DNA of 64,000 nt from Sphingobacterium thalpophilum (GCA_945868825.1 CAMBMM010000001.1:372001-436000), one strand, 5' to 3'; positions 25,233 to 35,410 are shown, counted from the first letter of the stretch. Translations and numbers: made by a program. The notes: generated from the sequence alone by a model not told the origin.

Positions 25233-27608
25233 TTAACTATGCTGTTTGATCTTTATTTGTGTTCTTGGTTTAATGGCTACTATCTCTTGAATTATATGAA
25301 CCGTGCCAGAGGTATTTTCTTCGCCCGAAGAAGGAATTTCTTCTGGATTGGTAATCAGGCTATCACCGGCAGTGCTATCTGTTTTTGTGGTATCGGCAAC
25401 AATACGTGGCGATTCACATTGGTAAGACCGGGTAATGGGCACCGTGGATTTTGGAAAAGTACCAAAAGTAATGCCCGTAGTAGGGTCATTTAATACTTTT
25501 TCCATAAACTTACCGTAAATAGGTAAGGCAGTTCTAGAGCCTTCGCCAGTTTCAGAAGTTTTAAAGTGAATGCTGCGATCGTCGCAACCCACCCAAACAC
25601 CCGTTACTAAATCTTTGCTAATACCCATATACCAGCCATCTACATAGTCCGAAGATGTACCAGTTTTTCCACCAATTTGGTTTCCCTTTTTCCACAAATC
25701 CCATTCCCAAAGCGCTTGGGAAGTGCCACCTGGTTCTTCCATACCACCCCTAAACATATACAACATTAACCAGGCAATTTCTTCAGTTAATACCCGCTCT
25801 TGTTTAGCTGTAAATTTAGCTAGGGTATTACCATCGTTGTCGGTTATTTTCGCTACCAGAATAGGGTCGGTTTTAACCCCTTTATTTAAAAAAGTACCAT
25901 AGGCACGTACCATTTCATATACCGATACATCATTGGCGCCCAAACTTACCGAGGGAACAGATTTTAACGGACTTTCGATACCGCATTTATGGGCATTGTT
26001 TACAATATTATCCCAACCTACTTTTTCTGTTATTTGGGCGGTAATAGAGTTTACCGAGCGCCCCATGGCCCAACGTAGCGACATTTCGCGGCCGGAGAAT
26101 TTAAAATCGGAATTATTTGGTTCCCAAACCTGGGTTTTATCATCCTCTTGATATTCAATTTTTACTGCTTTATCTACATATTTATCACAGGGATTCATGC
26201 CTTGTTCTAAGGCGGTGAGGTAGGCAAAGGGCTTAAAAGTAGAGCCAGCCTGTCTTTTCGATTGGTCTACGTGGTCGTATTTAAAGTATTGGTTGTTAAT
26301 ACCACCTACCCAAGCTTTGATATGTCCATTAAACGGATCGAGGGTCATCATGCCGGTGTTTAAAAATTTGGCATAATATTTCAAGGAATCCATGGTGCTG
26401 TATTCACCCTTTTTTTCGCCATCCCAGCTAAAAAGCTTCATTTTTTTAGGTGTATTGAGGTAGGCATTTATCGAATCGGTATTGTGGGCGTATTTTTTAT
26501 CTAAGAGCTCGTAAATGGGTAATTTTCTGGCTTGTTTTTCTATAAAGTCAACAATTTCGTTGCCATCTTCGTCTCTCCACGGATTTTCGTTTCCCCATAC
26601 GTTTTGGAACCGACGTTGCAAGCTTTTCATTTGGCTATTTACGGCTTCTTCGGCATATTTTTGTAACCTTGAATCGATGGTAGTGTAAATTTTTAAGCCA
26701 TCTTCGTATAAATCGTAGTTGTTTTCTGTACACCATTTTTCTAAAGAGCGGGCCACGGCAGCACGTAGGTAAGAGTCGCCTTCGGCACCTTCCTGTAATT
26801 CCGATACTTTTAACGTCAATGGTTTTAAACTACTTTTTCTAAATTCTTTTTCACCTAAAAAACCATATTTGGCCATTTGAGAAAGCACGATATTACGTCT
26901 TTCTAAACATTTATCAGGGTTTTTTAGTGGATTGTAGGTGCTGGTAGCTTTGAGCATGCCAATAAGCATGGCTGCTTCTGCTACCTTTAATTGGTTCGGA
27001 TTTTTACTAAAATAGCGTTTGGTAGCTATTTTAATTCCGTAAGCATTATTGCCAAATGGTACTGTGTTTAGGTAAAGTGTTAAAATTTCTTCTTTGCTGT
27101 GATAGCTTTCTAATTTGAGAGCGGTAATCCACTCTTTTAGTTTATATACAATGGTTCGTACCACCGGAATTTGTCGTATCCAACCTTCAGATTTGCGACC
27201 ACGTGTACTGTAGAGGTTTTTTGCCAATTGCTGCGTAATGGTACTTGCACCACGTTTGTCGCCTTTGGCTGTAGAAATGGTGCTCGAAATAAGGGACTGC
27301 ACATCAATACCCGAATGTTCGTAAAAGCGAATATCTTCGGTGGCAATTAGTGCATCTACTACGCTTGGGGCTATCTCTTTGAAGGTAATAGGAATTCTGT
27401 TTTCACGATAATAGCGACCGATAAGTTTACCATCGCTGGTATATACCTCCGAAACCAATTGCAGGTTGGGTGTTTTTATGTCTTTTCGGTTTGGTGAATA
27501 GCCAAACATCCACAAAAAATTGAGCTCTAGCGCACAGAAAAATAAAACGATAAAATAAACTCCAATGAGGGTATAGCGGAGTTTTCGGTTGTGTATTTCT
27601 TTAAACAT
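25233..27608 (-). CDS. Bifunctional penicillin-binding protein 1A
   Basis: Class A PBP that polymerises and crosslinks peptidoglycan in the periplasm. Of 791 residues, the first part has one TM anchor (about 10-32). The GT51 transglycosylase domain follows, with ATEDIRFYEHSGID (catalytic Glu) and RGASTITQQLAKNLY. The transpeptidase domain shows SKRQAGSTFKPFAYL (SxxK), SVNSI (SxN) and GGKTGTSSDYVDGWY (KTG). The C-terminal tail is Thr/Ser-rich and ends Lys-rich. It is first of a two-gene run with the protease/propeller protein downstream. Confidence 0.97.
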   Translation of the reverse strand: MFKEIHNRKLRYTLIGVYFIVLFFCALELNFLWMFGYSPNRKDIKTPNLQLVSEVYTSDGKLIGRYYRENRIPITFKEIAPSVVDALIATEDIRFYEHSGIDVQSLISSTISTAKGDKRGASTITQQLAKNLYSTRGRKSEGWIRQIPVVRTIVYKLKEWITALKLESYHSKEEILTLYLNTVPFGNNAYGIKIATKRYFSKNPNQLKVAEAAMLIGMLKATSTYNPLKNPDKCLERRNIVLSQMAKYGFLGEKEFRKSSLKPLTLKVSELQEGAEGDSYLRAAVARSLEKWCTENNYDLYEDGLKIYTTIDSRLQKYAEEAVNSQMKSLQRRFQNVWGNENPWRDEDGNEIVDFIEKQARKLPIYELLDKKYAHNTDSINAYLNTPKKMKLFSWDGEKKGEYSTMDSLKYYAKFLNTGMMTLDPFNGHIKAWVGGINNQYFKYDHVDQSKRQAGSTFKPFAYLTALEQGMNPCDKYVDKAVKIEYQEDDKTQVWEPNNSDFKFSGREMSLRWAMGRSVNSITAQITEKVGWDNIVNNAHKCGIESPLKSVPSVSLGANDVSVYEMVRAYGTFLNKGVKTDPILVAKITDNDGNTLAKFTAKQERVLTEEIAWLMLYMFRGGMEEPGGTSQALWEWDLWKKGNQIGGKTGTSSDYVDGWYMGISKDLVTGVWVGCDDRSIHFKTSETGEGSRTALPIYGKFMEKVLNDPTTGITFGTFPKSTVPITRSYQCESPRIVADTTKTDSTAGDSLITNPEEIPSSGEENTSGTVHIIQEIVAIKPRTQIKIKQHS

Positions 27609-27684
27609 ATATCATTGCTTAAGCAAAGATGTGTAAAATCTGTTGTTTATAGGGTGATCAGCGTGTTAAATTATCCTAAAAACA

Positions 27685-30609
27685 CTACTTAATACTGATT
27701 TCATCTATAAATAAAATAGCATCACCACCTTCGCCATAACCCAAATGCCAGGCCGGTAAAGCCCCGTAATTTTTAGCCAGCACTTTAATGTATTTAAGTG
27801 CTTGCGATACGGGCAATTCGAACTCTTTAATTAATACCTCATAGTCATCGGCTGCTATGCTATTTTTCACGTCGCCCAAATATTGAAAGTTTATGCCATC
27901 GGTAGAACCCCAGTAGCTTACCTGCGTGGGGAAAATGATCCAAGAACGGGTATCTTGCATAAAACCGGTTGAAATACTGCTTACTTTTTTCACTTTATCT
28001 AATTCAACAATGGCTTCAAAATTGGTGCTTTGGTAGCCTTGCCACAGGTTTCCTAATCTAAAATTTGCTTTACCTCTAATACCATCTACCAAGCCTTGTT
28101 CGCCACCTGCGGTGTACGATTTCATGGTGGTAGCACTAATTTTAATCTTTTTGTCGCCTGGAATTTTGTAAAAATGGGCAGTAGTAGGGAAACTCCATTG
28201 CCCGTTAGCGTAGGAGCTAGCGGTAATGTTTCCACTCTCTGTTAAGGTGAGTGCACCTTCATACAATTTGCTTTGGAGTGTAGGCGTACTGCCATCGCTT
28301 GTATAATAGATGGTGGCTCTACTTTGGGTGTTTTTGATACTCACGTTTAACTTATCGGCAAAGGTAGGCCCCGCAGATTCGATAATGGGATTGGATACAA
28401 TTTGTTCGTCATCAATACTCGATTCTGGTTTTTTAAGATTTTGTGTATAGGTTTCGGCAGGTAGTTTTCCGGTAACAAAGTTTAATGCAGCCCCGTTTTT
28501 AAAATCATCAAAATTGATGTAAGACTGATTAAAGGCTTTGCCATTTAAGCTGATGTCTTGTAGGTAATAGCTCTCGTCGCTATAATCGGGAGCGGTTATT
28601 TCTACTGATTTTCCGTTTTCGAGATGAATGCTTGCTTTTTTGAACCAAGGGGTTCCAATGGTATAGTGGTTGCTAGCTGGGTTTAGTGGGTAAAAGCCCA
28701 AGGCACTCATGACTAGCCAGGCCGACATTTGCCCGCAATCTTCATTGCCCGAAAGACCATCGGGCGTATTTTTGTACAACTCTTGGCGTATTTTTTGAAT
28801 ATAGTAGGCCGTTTTATCGGGCGTGTTGGTAAAATTATACAAATAAGCCATGTGGTGGCTGGGTTCATTTCCGTGGGCATATTGGCCAATTAAGCCAGTA
28901 ATATCTACTTGTCCGCGACCCGATAAACCCTCCGTTGTGCTAAATAATTCGTCTAATTTTTTCTGGAAAGCAGTTGTACCTCCATAAGCCTTAATTAAAG
29001 TTTCTACATCTTGCGGAACATAGAATGTGTATTGCCAACTATTGGCTTCGGTATAGTTATTGTTTACCTCGGTAGGGTCGAAGGGTTTCCACCAATTGCC
29101 ATTGCTACGGGCTTTCATAAAGCCACTTTCCGAGTCGAATACGTTTTTCCAATACTGAGCTCGACGAATAAATTCGCTGTACTCGTTAGGTTTGTTTAGC
29201 AGTTTGGCAAATTGGGCCACGCACCAATCGTCGTAGGCATATTCTAGTGTTTTAGATACCGATTCGTGTTCATCATCGGCTACAACTAAGCCGTTATTGC
29301 GATAAGAATCTAATCCGAATTGGTTTCTATTTACTGCCGATTTCATGGCTTCGAAAGCCAAATTGGCATCAAATCCGGTCATTCCTTTGCGATAGGCATC
29401 TAAAATTACGGGAATGGAATGATTGCCAATCATGCAAAAGGTTTCATTTCCGGCCAATTCCCAAATGGGCAATAAACCCCCATTTTTATACTGATTGAGG
29501 AAGGTATTTATAAAATCTGTGGTACGTTTTCTATCAATAATGCTCAGTAAGGGGTGTTCGGTGCGGTAGGTATCCCAAAGTGAAAACACGGTGTAGTTGT
29601 CAAACCCTTCGGCTTGGTGAACCTTTTTATCGATACCAAAGTATTTGCCATCTACATCCATAAATAAGTTCGGGCTGCTGAAGCAGTGGTAAAGAGCAGT
29701 GTAGAAAATGCTTAATTTGTTTTTATCGGTACTTTCTACGGCAATTTTGCTTAATTCTTTATTCCAAGCGGTTTTGGCTTGTTGTGCCGTTTTCTTGAAA
29801 TTGAAATCAGGAATTTCGGCGTTTAGATTTTGTAAGGCACCCTCGGCACTTACGGCAGATATACCTACTTTAGCTAGTACTTTGCCAGGATTATTAAACT
29901 GAATATAAAGCTTTACATTTTTTCCAGAGCCTTTTTTTATACCCGGTTGCAGCAAATCGTTTAGAGCAATGCCATAGCTTTTAAAGGGCTTATTAAATTT
30001 GGCATAAAAGTAAATGGGTTGGTTGCTTGCCCAAGCGGTAGAACGTCTAAATCCTCTAATTTCGTGATCGTTAATAATCTCTATCCACGATTCTAATACT
30101 TCGTCGCGGTGTTGTAAATCGATAATGATGTTGGCTTCAGCTGTTTTTGGGAATTCGTATTGGTGTAAGCCCGCACGTAAGGTGCTGGTCAGTTTTACGC
30201 CAATTTGATAATTGTCTAAAAAGGTTTCGTAATAGCCGGCACTAGCTTTTTCGTTCTTTTTTTGAAAACGAGAGGCATATTCGTTGTTTTTAAATTTAGG
30301 TGTGCCTGTGGTTGGCATAAATAAAATATCGCCATAATCGGCAACGCCCGTACCGCTTAGGTGGGTGTGCGAAAACCCATACACCACCGAATCGGTATAA
30401 TGGTAGCCCGAACATCCATCCCAACCCGTTAATCGGGTATCGGGACTTAGTTGCATCATGCCAAAGGGTAGGGTTGGACCTGGGTAAGTGTGCCCGTGTC
30501 CACCGGTTCCGATAAATGGATTTACCCAACGGCTATAATCGGGTGTTTTTTGTGCAAGGCTTGTTTGTATCAGTGCTAAAAAAGCCAATAGGCCCAAAAT
30601 TCGTTTCAT
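27685..30609 (-). CDS. GH92 family alpha-mannosidase, secreted
   Basis: Ca-dependent exo-acting alpha-1,2-mannosidase family typical of glycan-degrading Bacteroidota. 974 residues with a signal peptide (about 1-19). The GH92 catalytic region is recognisable from VNPFIGTGGHGHTYPGP at the N-terminus, SLWDTYRTEHPLLSII (about residue 345), GNEPSHHMAYLYNFT and GNEDCGQMSAWLVMSALGFYP. The C-terminal 250 residues look like a chitobiase/F5-8-type C domain (ATIYYTSDGSTPTLQS), possibly for carbohydrate binding. It follows the amidase gene by 8 bases. No SusCD pair is nearby, so this is not a classic utilisation locus. Confidence 0.94.
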   Translation of the reverse strand: MKRILGLLAFLALIQTSLAQKTPDYSRWVNPFIGTGGHGHTYPGPTLPFGMMQLSPDTRLTGWDGCSGYHYTDSVVYGFSHTHLSGTGVADYGDILFMPTTGTPKFKNNEYASRFQKKNEKASAGYYETFLDNYQIGVKLTSTLRAGLHQYEFPKTAEANIIIDLQHRDEVLESWIEIINDHEIRGFRRSTAWASNQPIYFYAKFNKPFKSYGIALNDLLQPGIKKGSGKNVKLYIQFNNPGKVLAKVGISAVSAEGALQNLNAEIPDFNFKKTAQQAKTAWNKELSKIAVESTDKNKLSIFYTALYHCFSSPNLFMDVDGKYFGIDKKVHQAEGFDNYTVFSLWDTYRTEHPLLSIIDRKRTTDFINTFLNQYKNGGLLPIWELAGNETFCMIGNHSIPVILDAYRKGMTGFDANLAFEAMKSAVNRNQFGLDSYRNNGLVVADDEHESVSKTLEYAYDDWCVAQFAKLLNKPNEYSEFIRRAQYWKNVFDSESGFMKARSNGNWWKPFDPTEVNNNYTEANSWQYTFYVPQDVETLIKAYGGTTAFQKKLDELFSTTEGLSGRGQVDITGLIGQYAHGNEPSHHMAYLYNFTNTPDKTAYYIQKIRQELYKNTPDGLSGNEDCGQMSAWLVMSALGFYPLNPASNHYTIGTPWFKKASIHLENGKSVEITAPDYSDESYYLQDISLNGKAFNQSYINFDDFKNGAALNFVTGKLPAETYTQNLKKPESSIDDEQIVSNPIIESAGPTFADKLNVSIKNTQSRATIYYTSDGSTPTLQSKLYEGALTLTESGNITASSYANGQWSFPTTAHFYKIPGDKKIKISATTMKSYTAGGEQGLVDGIRGKANFRLGNLWQGYQSTNFEAIVELDKVKKVSSISTGFMQDTRSWIIFPTQVSYWGSTDGINFQYLGDVKNSIAADDYEVLIKEFELPVSQALKYIKVLAKNYGALPAWHLGYGEGGDAILFIDEISIK

Positions 30610-30617
30610 AGTATGCC

Positions 30618-31400
30618 TTAAATAGATAGGTTGAAATCGTCGCCATCAGCCAAAAATGGAAAGATGCGACGTGTTTTCTGAATTTCTTCTTTGTGTATGG
30701 TAAAGGTATATAAGTCTTCGTCGTTTGGTTTATAATACACTACGCTACCGTTGGGGGCAATGCACATGGATCCTCCGGAGTGAAATACTTCGTTTCCGTC
30801 GTGTCCAACTCGGTTAACGGCTACTACATAGCTTTGGTTTTCGATGGCTCGGGCTGGAATTAGCGTGCGCCAGTGTAAGGAACGTTTATCGGGCCAACTG
30901 GCAATAAGTAAGAGAATATCGTAGGGATTTTCTGGATCGTTTCGTAGCCAAACGGGGAAACGCAGGTCGTAGCAAATAGCCGGGCAAATTTTCCATCCAT
31001 GTAAATCGATATAAAACTTGCGATTTCCGGGTGTAAATTGGTCGTCTTCGTTGGCTAAGCTAAATAAGTGGCGTTTATCATAGTGTTCAAAGCTACCGTC
31101 GGGGCGCATCCAAATTAAACGGTTATAGAAGCAATCATTTTCTTTAATTATTAAACTTCCAGTCACTACCGCTTCGTATTTTCGAGCTTGGTGTTGCATC
31201 CATTGCATGGTGGTTCCACTCATTTCTTCTGCCAGTTTTTCGGTATTCATAGAGAAACCGGTATTGAACATTTCGGGTAACACAATTAAATCTGTTTTTT
31301 CACGAATAGCCGATAGCCTTAGTGCTAGGTTCTGCAAGTTTTTTTCGCAGTTTTCCCAGAATAAATAGGCCTGAAAAGTGGTAATTTTTAGTGAATCCAT
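30618..31400 (-). CDS. Nitrilase-superfamily amidohydrolase (omega-amidase-like)
   Basis: Cytosolic C-N hydrolase of 260 residues. The Glu-Lys-Cys triad is seen in LIVLPEMFNTGFSM, HYDKRHLFSLA and PAICYDLRFPVW. Overall it resembles YafV/omega-amidase, which hydrolyses 2-oxoglutaramate or 2-oxosuccinamate, often in metabolite repair; that specificity is inference from resemblance. It is 8 bases upstream of the GH92 gene on the same strand, an arrangement with no obvious functional logic. Confidence 0.88.
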   Translation of the reverse strand: MDSLKITTFQAYLFWENCEKNLQNLALRLSAIREKTDLIVLPEMFNTGFSMNTEKLAEEMSGTTMQWMQHQARKYEAVVTGSLIIKENDCFYNRLIWMRPDGSFEHYDKRHLFSLANEDDQFTPGNRKFYIDLHGWKICPAICYDLRFPVWLRNDPENPYDILLLIASWPDKRSLHWRTLIPARAIENQSYVVAVNRVGHDGNEVFHSGGSMCIAPNGSVVYYKPNDEDLYTFTIHKEEIQKTRRIFPFLADGDDFNLSI

Positions 31401-31552
31401 AGCTAAAAATAGGTAACGCTTATTTGTATCTACTTGAATATATTACTCCCTGCAATGTAGAATAAAGTTGAAACACATATTCAGTTGTACAATTAAATAT
31501 AAATATAAGATTTTAGTGAAAAAGGGCTACTTTTAAAGTACAAACTTTAGCC

Positions 31553-32323
31553 ATGACTTTTAAAACCAAAGAAAGTAGATTGTTGCTTATACTATGCAGC
31601 TTTTTTATTGTGAATGCTCTGCTCTCAGAGTTTATTGGGGTTAAAATTTTCTCAGTTGAACAATCTTTAGGGTTTAAAAAGTTCGATTTAAATCTTTTGG
31701 GCATTCAAAATTTGTCTTTTAACATGTCGGCTGGGGTATTAACCTGGCCATTGGTTTTCATTTTTACTGATATTATAAACGAGTATTTTGGCTTAAAGCA
31801 GGTCCGCTTTTTATCCATTTTAACCTCCGTTTTAATTGCTTTTGCTTTTTTAGCGGTTGGTTTGGCTATTAAATTGGTGCCGGCTGATTTCTGGATCAAT
31901 CAAAAAGTAGGTATGCAGGAAATAAACATGGATGCAGCATTTACAGCTATTTTTGGACAGGGAATGTGGATCATTGTGGGATCTATTACCGCTTTTTTAA
32001 TTGGTCAGATTGCCGATGTGGCAATTTTCCATAAAATTAAAAACTTCACGGGTGAGAAGGCTTTGTGGCTACGGGCTACTGGCTCCACATTGGTATCGCA
32101 ATGTATAGATAGTTTTGTGGTTATTTTTATTGCATTTTACCTAAACCCACAATACAATTGGTCGTGGCAAATGGTGGCTGCAATTGGATTGGTAAATTAC
32201 ACCTATAAGTTTGTTGTAGCAGTTTTAATGACGCCTTTGTTGTACTTGGTGCACGGAATTATTGATGGTTATTTGGGCCACGATTTGTCTCGTAAATTGC
32301 TCAAGGAAGCAACTAAAAGCTAG
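31553..32323 (+). CDS. Queuosine precursor transporter (YhhQ/VUT family)
   Basis: Inner-membrane importer of 256 residues with about six TM helices, of the DUF165/VUT_1 family. In E. coli YhhQ takes up preQ0/preQ1. Supporting segments are NLSFNMSAGVLTWPLVFIFTD followed by IINEYFGLKQVR, and the C-terminal NYTYKFVVAVLMTPLLYLVHG. The leader was checked for a preQ1 riboswitch and none was recognised. queA, the next queuosine gene in the window, is about 17 kb away. Confidence 0.92.
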   Translation: MTFKTKESRLLLILCSFFIVNALLSEFIGVKIFSVEQSLGFKKFDLNLLGIQNLSFNMSAGVLTWPLVFIFTDIINEYFGLKQVRFLSILTSVLIAFAFLAVGLAIKLVPADFWINQKVGMQEINMDAAFTAIFGQGMWIIVGSITAFLIGQIADVAIFHKIKNFTGEKALWLRATGSTLVSQCIDSFVVIFIAFYLNPQYNWSWQMVAAIGLVNYTYKFVVAVLMTPLLYLVHGIIDGYLGHDLSRKLLKEATKS

Positions 32324-32325
32324 AT

Positions 32326-34467
32326 TTAATCGTTTTCTAGGCTTTCGGCCAATTTTCTTATATCTTTTGTAAGCCGATAAACCAATTGCAATTGTTCAGC
32401 TAATAAATCAGCATTAAAATCACTGGCTTCTGATGTATCTAGGTTTTCTGGTAGCTCCGGGTAGGTAATTGTAGCCAAATTAACGGTTCCTGGAGCTAAT
32501 TCGTGTATAGTATACCTTAAATGGTGCAAGGCCTTGCGTACCCATTTTATAGAAATAGGATTGTTTTTTACCGTTTTTTCCTGATGGGCTACACTTACTA
32601 AATTCGCAATATACGATGATAGCTTATGGTTTAATACTGCAAACTCGTGAATTTCTTTGCTATTTTTTTGCCTGCTTTTAGGTTCTGAGAGCATGCGTTG
32701 AAATGCACTATTTAAGTTTGCTGTACGTACATACACTTCTTTGCGTATCAGCTTGTAATCAGTAAGTTCTAGAGGTTGGCCTAGTAAACCTTCGGCCAAT
32801 TTAATAAGGTAATTGTAATTGGCAATAGCCGCTTCTTTCATGGCTAGTTTGAGTTGTTTCGATTCCCAACTCGGGAAAATAAAGTAACTAGCCGCAAAGG
32901 CAATAAATGAACCAACAAGGGTATCAACTATGCGTTCTTTGGCAATGGTGATGTTGTTGGCACCTAAAAAGCTAAATAGTATAAGTAAATAAGGGGTTAG
33001 AAAGAGCACGCTCAGTTTATAATTTACCCGCTGAAAGCTATATGCACCAACCATAAATCCCAATAAAAAGATAAATCGAGGAGTTTCATTTTTTACAAAA
33101 ATAAGAATGGCTACCCCGATTAAGCCACCAATAACAGTTCCAATTATACGTTCATAGTTTCGTTGTTTGGTTAGGCTAAAACTTGGTTTCAGAATCACAA
33201 TAATGGTAAGTAAAATCCAATAACTATGATGCCCCAGTGTAAATAAATGCGATACAACAAAGCCTAAAAGGCAAACAATAGCCATTCGGACAGCATATCT
33301 AAATGTGGTAGAATTGAGGCTGAGATTATCTCTAAACAGTTTAAAGTCTATTTCTTGATGACTTACAAATTTGGGCAGGTCTTTCTGACTCCGAATGCCT
33401 TCATTTGCACCTCCATCAGTTGCATAACTAAATACTTTTTCGGTTCTGCGAACCATATTTCGGATATTGATGAGGATTTTCTTGAGTACCAAATTGGGTA
33501 ATTGGTAGCTTGTTTCTACTTCATAAATGGCTGCTTTTAAGTTGTTTAGTTCTTTTAAAAAATCTGTTGAGGGGCGTATTTCTTCATCGGCAGTTAGTTG
33601 TGAGGCTAATAAATCTAACTCATTGCAAATGCATTGCAGGGTTTTGTGGATTGCTTTTAAAGCCTTTGTACCGCCATAGGTAATTCTAAGCGCTTTATAA
33701 TCGTATAAGGTTGCTGTAGATTCTTCAAATAAATCAATCATATCTACCAACATCATGATAAGCTGGCGCCCATATGGATTGGGGTCTTTTATCATTCGCT
33801 TATGAAAAAGCAAGGCTCTAACACTATCTTGTTTTTCGTGTACCACTACCTGCTGGTCGAGTAGTTTTCGGTAATTCAGTGCTAAAGAAGTTTTAGACTG
33901 ATAAAATGATGCTTTTATGCGGATATAAGTAGAAATTTCGCAAATGCATTCGCCTAAGGCTTGTTGTGCCAAGCGATAGGGCCGAATGTGCATGATAGAT
34001 AAGCTAAAAGCCATATACCACAAACCACCCGATAATACATATAAGGAGTGAGTTGTACTTTGCGCTAGGGTTTTTTGCTCATCTAAACTGAGCACCATAA
34101 TAATTAGGGCAGCTGTGCCAATGGTCGATGCCCGGTTGCCCCACACGTTAAACATCGAAAAGGTAAAGCACAGTACTGCAATTTCTATTCCTAAGAGTAG
34201 GGGGTGCTGACTCAGAAGTCCAGTAAGCATTGAGGTTAAAAAGATCAATAAGTTGGCATATGCCATTCCGTTCCGTTTATGAGAAAATGGCCCCGGATTA
34301 TCTACAATACTTACACAAAGTGCACCCAATGAAACGATAATTCCAGTGGAGAACTGGTTGAAATGAGCAAAAATAAGGGCGGGTAACAAAACACCAATAC
34401 TAATTTTTAGCCCATCGGAAAAATTATGGCTGTATAAAAAGTTTTTGATGGATTGTTTTTGTTTCAT
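32326..34467 (-). CDS. FUSC-family inner membrane protein (YccS/YhfK-like)
   Basis: 713-residue membrane protein with two bundles of hydrophobic helices: an N-terminal block at about residues 20-165 and a second FUSC block at about 395-540 (HHSYWILLTIIVILKPSF, YERIIGTVIGGLIGVAILI). Between them is a long cytosolic helical domain, and another forms the C-terminus. This resembles YccS and aromatic acid exporter/fusaric acid resistance relatives, whose substrates are mostly unknown. It converges with the queuosine transporter, only 2 bases separating the stops. Confidence 0.87.
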   Translation of the reverse strand: MKQKQSIKNFLYSHNFSDGLKISIGVLLPALIFAHFNQFSTGIIVSLGALCVSIVDNPGPFSHKRNGMAYANLLIFLTSMLTGLLSQHPLLLGIEIAVLCFTFSMFNVWGNRASTIGTAALIIMVLSLDEQKTLAQSTTHSLYVLSGGLWYMAFSLSIMHIRPYRLAQQALGECICEISTYIRIKASFYQSKTSLALNYRKLLDQQVVVHEKQDSVRALLFHKRMIKDPNPYGRQLIMMLVDMIDLFEESTATLYDYKALRITYGGTKALKAIHKTLQCICNELDLLASQLTADEEIRPSTDFLKELNNLKAAIYEVETSYQLPNLVLKKILINIRNMVRRTEKVFSYATDGGANEGIRSQKDLPKFVSHQEIDFKLFRDNLSLNSTTFRYAVRMAIVCLLGFVVSHLFTLGHHSYWILLTIIVILKPSFSLTKQRNYERIIGTVIGGLIGVAILIFVKNETPRFIFLLGFMVGAYSFQRVNYKLSVLFLTPYLLILFSFLGANNITIAKERIVDTLVGSFIAFAASYFIFPSWESKQLKLAMKEAAIANYNYLIKLAEGLLGQPLELTDYKLIRKEVYVRTANLNSAFQRMLSEPKSRQKNSKEIHEFAVLNHKLSSYIANLVSVAHQEKTVKNNPISIKWVRKALHHLRYTIHELAPGTVNLATITYPELPENLDTSEASDFNADLLAEQLQLVYRLTKDIRKLAESLEND

Positions 34468-34535
34468 TTTCTAGGAGATACCGTACACAAAAATACGGAT
34501 TAGAATGAAAGGGCATAGTCGCTTAGGCCGAATAT

Positions 34536-34573
34536 AAAAAAAGCCTCCTGAATTTCTTCGGGAGGCTTTTTTT
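34536..34573 (-). terminator. Terminator of the cold-shock gene
   Basis: Stem AAAAAAAGCCTCC/GGAGGCTTTTTTT with an 11-base loop, 17 bases after the cold-shock stop codon. T-rich on both exits, so it can also insulate the FUSC gene. Confidence 0.88.
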
Positions 34574-34590
34574 GAAATGTATTGTTAGTA

Positions 34591-34788
34591 TTAGCTAATA
34601 ACTTTCACATTTACTGCGTTAAGGCCTTTTTTGCCATTCTCTTCTTCGTACTGAACACGATCGTTTTCACGAATTTGATCAATTAAACCTGTAGAGTGAA
34701 CAAAAATGTCACCTTCGCCTGATTCTGGAACGATAAATCCGAATCCTTTAGTTTCATTAAAAAACTTTACTGTACCTTCTTTTTGCAT
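34591..34788 (-). CDS. Cold-shock domain protein
   Basis: A 65-residue single OB-fold nucleic-acid-binding protein of the CspA family. RNP1 is KGFGFIVP (about residues 14-21) and RNP2 is DIFVHSTG (about 27-34). Length is normal. A gap of 400 bases lies upstream, which could hold the long regulatory leader usual for csp mRNAs, but no consensus promoter box was found for it. Confidence 0.95.
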   Translation of the reverse strand: MQKEGTVKFFNETKGFGFIVPESGEGDIFVHSTGLIDQIRENDRVQYEEENGKKGLNAVNVKVIS

Positions 34789-35188
34789 TGTATTATTAAA
34801 TTAATTAAGTCGCAAGGTAGGTATAATAATTTGCAATGATTTAATTTTTAAATAATTAATAGTTTAGGCTTTTTGCGATCAAAGCAATTTTTTAAAATAG
34901 TACTCCTTATTTTATCTATTCAAAAGCTCTGATTTGCATATTTATACTTCGCTATTGCCAAACCAAGCGACTCTAGCTTGGTATAATTTATACATTCCTC
35001 AAATTAGAGTTCATATCATCCACTTAAAAAAGTTGAATTGTGATGTTGGAATAATTTAAAAGCTATTTGAACACATTTGAACAAACCAATCAATTTTAAA
35101 AATTTGGATATTTAAAATAACAAATACGATACTTATCAAATTAATCTTTTAAAGAAAACCTAATCATTCATTTAAAACCTAAGTAATT
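34789..35188. other. 400-base AT-rich gap, no gene recognised
   Basis: No frame of useful length and no exact TAnnTTTG box. Three weak signals are present: an inverted repeat ACCAAGC/GCTTGGT (34962-34982, 7-base loop); a short hairpin GCTTT/AAAGC followed by T's near 34870-34896; and a direct repeat of TTTGAACA at 35066 and 35076. It should hold the cold-shock gene leader on the left and the promoter of the accessory genes on the right. Confidence 0.5.
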
Positions 35189-35410
35189 ATGCAATCTGAA
35201 AAAAATTATAAATGTGGAAATTGTGGAACCATAGTACAAGTAAAGTTTTTTTCTATGTCAACACAAGATAATAGAGATACCTGTCCAACCTGTGGACCCC
35301 TGTGCGAAGAATGTGTAGATGGAGGCGGTATTTTTTCTAGTAAGGAATGTAAGGGTTGTGGAAATAGCAAACTAAAAAACGAATGGTTTAGAGCGGGGGA
35401 ATGGAAATAG
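35189..35410 (+). CDS. Small zinc-ribbon protein
   Basis: Unrecognised 73-residue protein with about eleven per cent Cys. Cysteines come as CxxC pairs: KCGNCG (residues 9-12), CPTCGPLCEEC (about 32-42) and CKGCG (about 54-57), enough for two zinc sites of rubredoxin or zinc-ribbon kind. No signal peptide. Its last 10 bases overlap the start of the next gene, so the pair is translationally linked, and the two products may act together. Nucleic-acid or protein binding is inference. First gene of the accessory run that ends at tRNA-Ser. Confidence 0.72.
   Translation: MQSEKNYKCGNCGTIVQVKFFSMSTQDNRDTCPTCGPLCEECVDGGGIFSSKECKGCGNSKLKNEWFRAGEWK

Noticed and set aside
31401-31552. preQ1 riboswitch ahead of the queuosine-precursor transporter
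   Set aside because: No recognisable aptamer pattern in the leader.
34789-35188. Attachment-site duplicate of the tRNA-Ser 3' end at the far side of the accessory genes
   Set aside because: The gap was read for the tRNA end (TGGCGGAGAGTGGGGG type string) on both strands and no copy was found.
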